9,850 bases of DNA from Pseudomonadota bacterium (GTDB taxonomy: Bacteria; Pseudomonadota; Alphaproteobacteria; Acetobacterales; Acetobacteraceae). Shown one piece after another: positions 1 to 5,819 of this stretch. Every line of letters starts with the position of its first letter. The first letter of the stretch is position 1. A model generated the notes under the pieces. It was not told where the DNA came from and made no database searches. It was given only the letters and a program-made list of their open reading frames with translations. Position numbers and translations under genes: made by a program. The DNA lies in NCBI GenBank assembly GCA_021845555.1, contig JAJZVS010000117.1, positions 1-9,850 on the forward strand. The letters run 5' to 3'.

Positions 1-243
1 GCGCGCCGGCGGCTCCACCAGCGCGCCGTTCACCTGGATCAGGTCGCCGGGCTCGACGAACGTGGCGGGGTGGGTCACCGGGGCGTTGTTGCGGCGCACG
101 CGGCCCTCGGCGATCAGCCGCTCGACGTCGCGCCGGCTGGCGACGCCGGCACGGGCGAGCCATTTGGCGATGCGCTCGCCCGCCCGGGCCGCGGGCGGTT
201 CAGCGGCGGGACCTTGGGGGGTGGGCCGATCGGGGCCGCTCAT
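1..243 (-). CDS. S4-domain pseudouridine synthase (RsuA/RluB type), N-terminal part
   Basis: The first 81 codons of a gene that leaves the window at its left edge. Residues about 22-70 form an S4 RNA-binding domain: the pattern GERIAKWLARAGVASRRDVE, then an E-G-R-V turn, and later GDLIQVNG. This matches the start of the RsuA/RluB/RluE/RluF family, which makes pseudouridine in 16S or 23S rRNA after the S4 domain binds the RNA. The catalytic domain with its Asp lies outside the window, so the exact target cannot be named; RluB-like is my best guess. A Pro/Ala-rich stretch of about 20 residues precedes the S4 domain. The ATG overlaps the stop of the upstream C26 gene (ATGA), which suggests translational coupling. 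A stand-alone S4 protein (Hsp15-like) is a less likely alternative. Confidence 0.8.
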   Translation of the reverse strand, partial: MSGPDRPTPQGPAAEPPAARAGERIAKWLARAGVASRRDVERLIAEGRVRRNNAPVTHPATFVEPGDLIQVNGALVEPPAR

Positions 244-965
244 GCGGCACACGCGGCGATCAGCGCGTCGAAGATCCGACGGTCGCCGGGGTCGATCAGG
301 AACTCGGGGTGCCACTGCACGCCGAGGCAGAAGCGCCGGGCCGGATCTTCCACCCCCTCGATCACCCCGTCCGGGGCGACGGCGTTCACCGCCGCGCGCG
401 GGCCGGACGCCGCCACCGCCTGGTGGTGCGCCGAGTTCACGTCCATCGTCGTCGCCCCGACGATCCGCGCCAGCACGGTGCCCGGCACGATCGTCACGCG
501 GTGCCCCGGTTCGTGGCGCGGGTTCGGCTGCTCGTGCTCCAGCGCGTCCGGCACGGCGTCCGGGATGTGCTGGATCAGCGTGCCGCCCAGCGCCACCGCC
601 AGCAGTTGCTCGCCGCCGCAGATCCCCAGCACCGGACGGTCCCGCGCCAGCGCGCCTGCCACCAGCGCCAGCTCGGCGGCGGTGCGGCCTTCCTTCAGCG
701 TCACGGTCGCGTGCCGCGCGCCGGCGCCATACAGCGTCGGATCGACGTCGAACGCGCCCCCGGTCACCACCAGCGCGTCGATCCGGTCGAGGAACGCCTC
801 CGCCAGCGCCGGATCGTGCGGCAGCGCCACCGGCAGCCCGCCGGCGGCGGCGATCGCGGCCGCGTAGTTCTGCCGCAGCGCATACCAGGGGTAGGCCGAG
901 TAGCTGCCGGGCAATTCGGCATCGAGGGTGACGCCGATCAGCGGGCGTCGCGCGGAACTGGACAT
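240..965 (-). CDS. Peptidase C26 / gamma-glutamyl-gamma-aminobutyrate hydrolase-like class I amidotransferase
   Basis: A 241-residue protein of the PuuD/peptidase C26 family, which hydrolyses gamma-glutamyl bonds with a class I glutamine amidotransferase fold. The nucleophile elbow is GICGGEQ with Cys116, and the other triad members are His219 and Glu221 in GVQWHPEF. An oxyanion-type strand LVVTGGAFDVDP lies at residues 65-76, and VNSAHHQAV at 177-185 is typical of the family. The usual Arg of GICRGxQ is Gly here. Length fits a complete single-domain enzyme, likely cytosolic. The ATG at 965 is chosen because the conserved RPLIGVT strand begins 7 residues later; no good Shine-Dalgarno is visible. 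It lies 71 bp after livM on the same strand, with no clear terminator in the gap, so it may be the operon's fifth gene. The substrate is unknown; a gamma-glutamylated amino acid or polyamine is an inference from family and context. Confidence 0.88.
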   Translation of the reverse strand: MSSSARRPLIGVTLDAELPGSYSAYPWYALRQNYAAAIAAAGGLPVALPHDPALAEAFLDRIDALVVTGGAFDVDPTLYGAGARHATVTLKEGRTAAELALVAGALARDRPVLGICGGEQLLAVALGGTLIQHIPDAVPDALEHEQPNPRHEPGHRVTIVPGTVLARIVGATTMDVNSAHHQAVAASGPRAAVNAVAPDGVIEGVEDPARRFCLGVQWHPEFLIDPGDRRIFDALIAACAA

Positions 966-1036
966 GCGGAGGGTGCTAGACCGTGCGCGGCGCCGGGGGC
1001 AAGCGGGGCGTGGCGGCCCGACCGGTGGCACTGGCG

Positions 1037-2098
1037 CTACTGCGCGGCCGGCGCCCGGGCCAGCTTCGCCCCGCTGGCGGCGCGCGCCGCCCGCCGCCGC
1101 AGCAACGCGCCGATCGCCCCGCCCACGCCGCGCGGCATCAGGAACATGCAGGCGATCAGGATCGCGCCATAGATCGCCCCCGGCGCCGCCTTGGAAATGT
1201 CGTTGGCGATATTCGGGATGAACTCGATGAAGGCGCCGCCGAACAGCGCGCCGGGGATGGAATCCACCCCGCCCACCACCAGCCCCACGAACAGCGTGAT
1301 CGAGAGGAAGAAGTTGAAGCTGTCCGGCGCCACGAACTGCACAGCGATCGAGCTCAGCGCGCCGGCGATGCCGGTGAACATGGCGCTGACCGCGAAGGTG
1401 CGGGTCTTCAGCGCGGCCAGGCTGATGCCCATCGCCTCGGCCGCCACCGGATGCTCGCGCACCGCCTTCATCGATCGCCCGGTGCGTCCGCGCGTCAGGT
1501 TCCAGGCGACCAGGAACACCAGGCAGCCGACCGCCAGGGTGAACAGGTAGATCCATTGATCGCCCGACAGCGGCAGGTGGAACGGCGCCTCCGCCTTGTC
1601 CATCGTCAGCCCCTGCACGCCGCCGGTGTAGTCTGACAGCGCGTTGACCTTCAGGATCTGCGGGATCGCCACCGCCAGGGCGAAGGTGGTCAGCGCGAGA
1701 TAGAGACCGCCCAGCCGCAGCGCCGGGAACCCCACCAGGAAGCCGATGAGAGCGGAGGCCACAGCGGCCACCGGCAGCGTCGCCCAATAGGGCCAGTCGT
1801 AGTTCGCCATCAGGATCGCGGTGGTGTACGACCCGATGGCGAAGAACGCCCCGTGGCCGAGCGAGATCTGGCCGTTGTAGCCGGTGAGGATGGTCATCCC
1901 CAGCACCGCGACGGCATAGACCACCAGCATGGTCAGCTGGAACAGGTGATACGAGCTGGCGAAGAAGGTGAAGCTCACCATCAGCGCCAGGAACGCGGCG
2001 GTCCACAGCACCCGCGCCGCTCCGGGGCCGCGTGCCGGCTGGCTGGCGCGCGGCAGATCGGGCATGCCCACGCCCTGCTCGGTTCCGTTGTCGCGCAT
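1037..2098 (-). CDS. livM: Branched-chain amino acid ABC transporter permease LivM
   Basis: A 353-residue inner-membrane permease of the HAAT (LivM) family, which pairs with LivH to form the channel for branched-chain or related amino acids. The family signature GYNGQISLGHGAFFAIGSY sits at residues 73-91. The ATPase-coupling loop GRSMKAVREHPVAAEAMGI is at 207-225. Several hydrophobic segments are visible (about 31-48, 53-72, 106-124, 131-147, 182-199, 235-255, 264-276, 310-320). The N-terminal 28 residues and the Arg/Ala-rich C-terminus are hydrophilic. Near 276-289 the usual Gly-Thr of the GGxGT motif is replaced by Asp-Ser (GGVDSIPGALFGG). It begins 3 bp after the livH stop, so the two are surely co-transcribed. 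The start is ATG at 2098; an in-frame ATG at 2065 is an alternative. Confidence 0.93.
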   Translation of the reverse strand: MRDNGTEQGVGMPDLPRASQPARGPGAARVLWTAAFLALMVSFTFFASSYHLFQLTMLVVYAVAVLGMTILTGYNGQISLGHGAFFAIGSYTTAILMANYDWPYWATLPVAAVASALIGFLVGFPALRLGGLYLALTTFALAVAIPQILKVNALSDYTGGVQGLTMDKAEAPFHLPLSGDQWIYLFTLAVGCLVFLVAWNLTRGRTGRSMKAVREHPVAAEAMGISLAALKTRTFAVSAMFTGIAGALSSIAVQFVAPDSFNFFLSITLFVGLVVGGVDSIPGALFGGAFIEFIPNIANDISKAAPGAIYGAILIACMFLMPRGVGGAIGALLRRRAARAASGAKLARAPAAQ

Positions 2099-2101
2099 CC
2101 G

Positions 2102-2974
2102 CTACACCCTGCTCTGGACCGCGCGGCCGAACAGCCCGGCGGGCTTGGCCAGCAGCACGGCGACGATGATGATCAACGCCACGGTCAGCTTCAGTTCCGT
2201 GCCGACGACATAGGCACCGAACAGATTCTCGAGCACGCCGACGGTGAAGCCGCCCACCACCGCGCCGAGCGCATTGTCGATCCCGCCCAGCAGCGCGCCG
2301 GCGAAAGCGTAGAGCAGGATGCCCGACATCATGTTCGGATCGAGGAACACGACCGGCGCCACCATGATGCCGGCCGCCGCGCCGATCGCCGCGGCCAGGC
2401 CCCAGCCGAGGCCCAGCATCCGGTTCACCCGCACGCCGCACAGCCGGGCCGAGCTCGGATTGTATGCCGCCGCCCGCATCGCCAGCCCGAGCGGCGTGAA
2501 GCGGAAAAACACCCACACCAGCGTCAGCACGACCAGCGTCAGCCCGGTCTCTCCCAGTTCGTGCGGGGACACCAGACCGCCGGCCAGCGGATGCGCGGAA
2601 TGGAACGGCGAGGGAAACGCCTTAATGGTGTAGCCGAAGATCCAGCCGTCCAGCGCGTTGATGACCAGCAGCAGGCCGATGAACACGCCGACCGAGGTGA
2701 GCACCGGCGCGTTCATCACCGGGCGCATCAGCACCCGTTCCACCATGACCCCAAGCACGAACGACAGCGCGACCGCGAGCGCGAACGCCACCCAGTACGG
2801 GATGCCGACATGGATCAGCGTGAGCGCGACATAGGACGACAAGGTCGCCATCTCGCCTTGCGCGAAGTTCACGTGGTGCGTCGCCTGGTAGATCATCACC
2901 AGGGCGAGTGCGACCGAGGCGTAGATGGCGCCGGAAGCGACGCCGGAAGCGATCTGGTGCAGCAATCCGTTCAC
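2102..2974 (-). CDS. livH: Branched-chain amino acid ABC transporter permease LivH
   Basis: A 290-residue permease of the LivH family and partner of LivM. It shows the N-terminal signature YASVALALVMIYQATHHVNF (18-37) followed by AQGEM, the MRPVMNAPVLTSVG segment (83-96), the ATPase-coupling loop GLAMRAAAYNPSSARLCGV (163-181), and the late loop GGIDNALGAVVGGFTVGVLE (230-249). About eight hydrophobic spans cover the chain, and the C-terminus reads KPAGLFGR, as expected for the family. The start codon is GTG at 2974, supported by an AAGGA ribosome site 9 nt upstream and by the short N-terminus before the first membrane segment. It follows livF by 35 bp. The real substrate cannot be read from the permease; HAAT systems also carry aromatic amino acids, amides and other compounds. 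Confidence 0.94.
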   Translation of the reverse strand: MNGLLHQIASGVASGAIYASVALALVMIYQATHHVNFAQGEMATLSSYVALTLIHVGIPYWVAFALAVALSFVLGVMVERVLMRPVMNAPVLTSVGVFIGLLLVINALDGWIFGYTIKAFPSPFHSAHPLAGGLVSPHELGETGLTLVVLTLVWVFFRFTPLGLAMRAAAYNPSSARLCGVRVNRMLGLGWGLAAAIGAAAGIMVAPVVFLDPNMMSGILLYAFAGALLGGIDNALGAVVGGFTVGVLENLFGAYVVGTELKLTVALIIIVAVLLAKPAGLFGRAVQSRV

Positions 2975-2983
2975 GCGTGGCGT

Positions 2984-2988
2984 TCCTT
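2984..2988 (-). promoter_or_regulatory. Ribosome binding site of livH
   Basis: Read on the minus strand, AAGGA stands 9 nt before GTG. It is the main argument for the GTG start of livH at 2974. Confidence 0.65.
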
Positions 2989-3009
2989 CTGGCCGGGAGC
3001 CGAGGAGTG

Positions 3010-3709
<700 letters not shown>

Positions 3710-3726
<17 letters not shown>

Positions 3727-4576
3727 GACTCGCTTCCTCTTCCGCGGTCTCGCCGAGATAGGCACGGATGACTTCGGGTTCGCGGCGCACCTCCTCGGGC
3801 GTGCCGTCGGCGATCTTGCGGCCGAATTCCAGCGCCACGACTTTTTCGGACACGCGCATCACCAGGCTCATGTGATGCTCGACCAGCAGGATGGTCAGGT
3901 CGAACGGATCGCGGATGCGCTGGAGCAGCGCGGCGAGCTCGTCCACCTCGCCGTGATTGAGTCCGCCGGCCGGCTCGTCCAGCAGCAACAGCTTGGGCTG
4001 GCCGATCAGCGCGCGTGCCATCTCCACCCGCTTCTGGGTCGGGAACGGCAGGCTGCCGGCGGCCGTCTCGGCGACATCGGCGAGATCGAGCAGATCGAGC
4101 AGCTCATCGAGCCGCGCGGTGGCGGCCTGTTCCTCCCGCCGCGCGAGCGGCAGGCGCAGCGCATCGGCGACGAAACCGCCGCGGCCGAGGTGGTAGGCGC
4201 CGGCCAGGATGTTGTCGCGCACGCTGAGCGCGCGGAACAGCGCAACGTTCTGAAAGGTGCGGCCGATGCCGAGCCCGGCCATGCGATGGCGCGGCATGCC
4301 GGTCAGCGAGCGGCCGTCGAATGTGATGTCTCCGCTGGCGTACCGATAGATGCCGCTGATGCAGTTGAACAGCGTGGTCTTGCCGGAGCCGTTGGGGCCG
4401 ATCAGGCCGCAGATCTGGCGGCGCCCGACCTCGAACGACACGCCGGCCAGCGCGGTGACGCCGCCGAAGCGCATCACCACGTCGCGTACCGCCAACAGCG
4501 GCCCATCCGTGCGGGTCGGGTTCGTCACGCCGGTCGCCCCGCCGGCGCGCAGCGCAGCCGTGTGCTGTCCTGCCAT
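3710..4576 (-). CDS. livG: Branched-chain amino acid ABC transporter ATP-binding protein LivG
   Basis: A 288-residue ATPase of the LivG family. Walker A GPNGSGKT is at 60-67, Q-loop Gln109 in TFQN, the degenerate family signature LPFPTQKRVEMARAL at 176-190, Walker B LLLLDEPAGGLNH at 196-208, and the switch His234 in LVEHHM. The signature lacks LSGGQ, which is usual for LivG (commonly LPYGxQRR), though PFPTQK is a divergent version. The conserved domain begins near residue 27 (LLAVRDVVMRFGG), so the first 26 residues are an Ala/Thr-rich addition or a mis-called start. Alternatives are GTG at 4594 (six residues more) and an internal GTG about 17 codons downstream. It is the first gene of the liv cluster; the lipoprotein gene lies 150-170 bp upstream on the same strand, so livG may have its own promoter. 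Confidence 0.93.
3735..3740 (-). promoter_or_regulatory. Ribosome binding site of livF, inside livG
   Basis: AGAGGA on the minus strand lies 8 nt before the ATG at 3726, within the end of the livG coding sequence. It decides the shorter livF start over the in-frame start at 3765. Confidence 0.65.
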
Positions 4577-4649
4577 CCCATTCGTTTGCCTCACCCTGCC
4601 GCTTCATTACGGAACCGGCTGAGTGCCGTCCGCGCTGCGTTATGGGGCG

Positions 4650-4678
4650 AAGGTGACGAAGCGGCGCCCGCAAGTCAA
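4650..4678 (-). promoter_or_regulatory. Weak candidate promoter for livGFHM
   Basis: On the minus strand TTGACT (4678-4673) is a good -35 element, followed after 17 nt by a poor -10 (CACCTT). It lies in the gap between the lipoprotein gene and livG, about 75-100 bp before the livG start. Nothing else in this gap (4577-4743) looks like a promoter, terminator or gene. The match rests mainly on the -35 and may be chance. Confidence 0.22.
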
Positions 4679-4743
4679 CCGGAACTCGCGCGGCAGGCAG
4701 CGAACACGGCCCGGGTCAGGTCAGCGGCGAGGGACGGTCGGGA

Positions 4744-5346
4744 TTACCAGCCGTAGCCGGGGGTGGGCGCTGCATACGGACCATAGCCGGGATAGCCGTA
4801 GGCCGGCGCGCCATAGCCGTAATACCCCGGGCCGCCGTAGCCCCCGCCGTAGCCATACCCTCCGCCATAGCCGGGCGGCCGCGAGACCACCGAGTTGCCG
4901 TGCGCGTACATGCACTGGGTGTAGGCGATGTTGTAGCGCCCCTGCAGGTCCGCCTCGCTGGCGGAGGCGTTGCCGGCGCCCACCATGCTGCCGCCCACCA
5001 GTCCGGTGGCGCCGCCGATCGCCGCCCCGGCCCCCATGTTGCCGCTGACCGAGCCGAGCGCCGCCCCCGCCGCCGCGCCGAGCGCGGTGCCGAGCACGGC
5101 GCTGCCCACCGCGGCGTTGGTGCCCGCCTGGCCGGGCTGCTGGAAGCCGGTCTGCTGCTGGGCGTAGTAGCGGCAAGCGGAGTCTTCCTGCCGGAACTGC
5201 TCGAAACTCTTGCCCTTGCCGGGCAGGGCCATCACCGTCGGCCCCGATGGCGGCGCCACGGTGCAGCCGCCCAGCGCCAGCATCCCCCCCAGCGCGACCG
5301 CACCGGACCGCCACCGCCAACCGAACCGCCGCGAAATGCCAGCCAT
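4744..5346 (-). CDS. Glycine-zipper lipoprotein with Gly/Tyr-rich tail
   Basis: A 200-residue predicted lipoprotein. The N-terminus is basic (RRFGWRWR), followed by a hydrophobic stretch and the lipobox LGGC with Cys28 as the lipidated residue. Residues about 74-125 are Gly/Ala-rich with GxxxG-like spacing (GTALGAAAGAALGSVSGN, GGATGLVGGSMVGAG), the pattern of glycine-zipper domains that pack in membranes. A segment with two Cys (SACRYYAQQQ; YTQCMYAHGN) flanks the zipper and may form a disulphide. The last 45 residues are almost only Gly, Tyr, Pro and Ala. Mature Ser/Ala-type residues at +2 are absent (Thr29), which fits outer-membrane sorting. The ATG has AAGGA 7 nt upstream. Function is unknown; an envelope-structure role is inferred. 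LspA, encoded at 8614-9186, would process it. Confidence 0.85.
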   Translation of the reverse strand: MAGISRRFGWRWRSGAVALGGMLALGGCTVAPPSGPTVMALPGKGKSFEQFRQEDSACRYYAQQQTGFQQPGQAGTNAAVGSAVLGTALGAAAGAALGSVSGNMGAGAAIGGATGLVGGSMVGAGNASASEADLQGRYNIAYTQCMYAHGNSVVSRPPGYGGGYGYGGGYGGPGYYGYGAPAYGYPGYGPYAAPTPGYGW

Positions 5347-5353
5347 CGTCTGT

Positions 5354-5358
5354 TCCTT
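5354..5358 (-). promoter_or_regulatory. Ribosome binding site of the lipoprotein gene
   Basis: AAGGA on the minus strand, 7 nt before the ATG at 5346. It settles this start against a much longer in-frame reading that runs back through the repeat array to 5817. Confidence 0.7.
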
Positions 5359-5387
5359 TCCTGTGTCCCGGGTCGGACCGTCGCGCC

Positions 5388-5491
5388 CGGCCCAGGGGCC
5401 AAGCCCAGGGGCCAAGCCCAGGGGCCAAGCCCAGGGAGCAAGCCCAGGGGGCAAGCCCAGAGGGCAGGCCCAGAGGGCAGGCCCGTGGGCG
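5388..5491. repeat. Tandem array of a 13-bp unit, about eight copies
   Basis: Head-to-tail copies of AAGCCCAGGGGCC. Copies at 5401, 5414, 5427, 5440 and 5453 begin with AAGCCCAG; those at 5466 and 5479 begin AGGCCC; a partial copy begins at 5388. The central copies are exact and the right-hand ones decay, as in slippage-made arrays. Each unit is nearly self-complementary (GCCC-AG-GGGC), so the strand can fold on itself. The 13-bp period is not a multiple of three, and no gene is expected here. It lies 42-145 bp before the lipoprotein start. There are no spacers, so it is not CRISPR. Confidence 0.95.
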
Positions 5492-5562
5492 CCGCCGTTG
5501 CCAAATGCTATGTGTGCCGCGCGCGGCGGAAACCAAGCGGGGCGGATTGCAAACGATTGATG

Positions 5563-5587
5563 ACGCGCTTGGGAACGCGCTTTGGGA
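5563..5587. repeat. Tandem direct duplication, 12/13 bp
   Basis: ACGCGCTTGGGA (5563-5574) is followed at once by ACGCGCTTTGGGA (5575-5587), differing by one T. It lies about 230 bp upstream of ileS. It may be a two-site operator or a simple slippage product; nothing in the sequence decides this. Confidence 0.75.
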
Positions 5588-5705
5588 CGGCCTTGACCCG
5601 CCACCGCCGGGGGCGCCATGAGTAGCCGCATGCGAACGGGTTGCGCGCAGGCACGAATGACCGTCCCGGCCTCTCGCTGAGAGCGCCGTGTTTCCGCCTG
5701 CCCTC

Positions 5706-5755
5706 GGCCCGGCGGGCCTGGTCGCCCTGCTGCTCCCGCCGGGCTGGCCCGGCGG
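5706..5755 (+). promoter_or_regulatory. Mutually exclusive hairpin set in the presumed ileS leader
   Basis: The 9-mer GCCCGGCGG occurs at 5707-5715 and again at 5747-5755; its exact complement CCGCCGGGC lies between them at 5736-5744. The middle element can pair with either flank but not both. Pairing with the right flank gives an 8-bp stem (5736-5743 with 5748-5755) with loop CTGG, ending 60 nt before the ileS ATG. The left flank can also form its own GGCCC/GGGCC hairpin (5706-5718). The layout resembles an attenuator, but no T-run follows and no Ile-codon leader peptide is visible. Whether it is transcribed with ileS is inferred. Confidence 0.4.
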
Positions 5756-5801
5756 ACCGCCCAACGTCTTCCCGACCGCACGCCTCTCCGACCGCACGCA
5801 C

Positions 5802-5819
5802 ATGACCGGACCCACATGA
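5802..5819 (+). other. Five-codon minicistron overlapping the ileS start
   Basis: ATG ACC GGA CCC ACA TGA encodes MTGPT and stops inside the ileS initiation codon (ATGA overlap, 5816-5819). It arises from a 10-bp repeat (CACATGACCG at 5799 and 5813) that doubles the initiation region. Neither ATG has a Shine-Dalgarno. It could feed ribosomes to ileS by termination-reinitiation or be an accident of the duplication. Confidence 0.35.

Larger units (their letters stand above)
5347..5815. other. Divergent intergenic region between the lipoprotein gene and ileS
   Basis: 469 bp with no convincing gene. From left to right it holds the lipoprotein ribosome site, a 13-bp tandem array (5388-5491), a 12-bp perfect palindrome GCCGCGCGCGGC (5516-5527), a tandem duplication (5563-5587), a 20-codon ATG reading frame (5618-5680) with no Ile codons, an inverted-repeat triplet (5706-5755), and two short direct-repeat pairs just before ileS (CCGACCGCACGC at 5772 and 5788; CACATGACCG at 5799 and 5813). 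Both divergent promoters must lie here. For the lipoprotein, TAGCAT (5510-5505, minus strand) is a possible weak -10; if real, the repeat array would be in the mRNA leader. I could not pick a convincing ileS promoter. Confidence 0.8.

Noticed and set aside
240..2516. A single 758-codon minus-strand frame covering the C26 gene, livM and part of livH
   Set aside because: Only the last 241 codons look like a protein (C26). The earlier part is a shadow of livM and livH with Arg/Gly-rich nonsense composition.
3727..3765. Upstream livF start adding RPRKRKR
   Set aside because: The ATG at 3726 has a strong ribosome site at the right spacing, and the family core begins directly after it.
5388..5491. 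CRISPR array
   Set aside because: The units are 13 bp and directly abutting, with no unique spacers and no cas genes.
5500..5815. T-box or Ile leader-peptide attenuator before ileS
   Set aside because: No T-box consensus is present, and the one short frame (5618-5680) contains no Ile codon.
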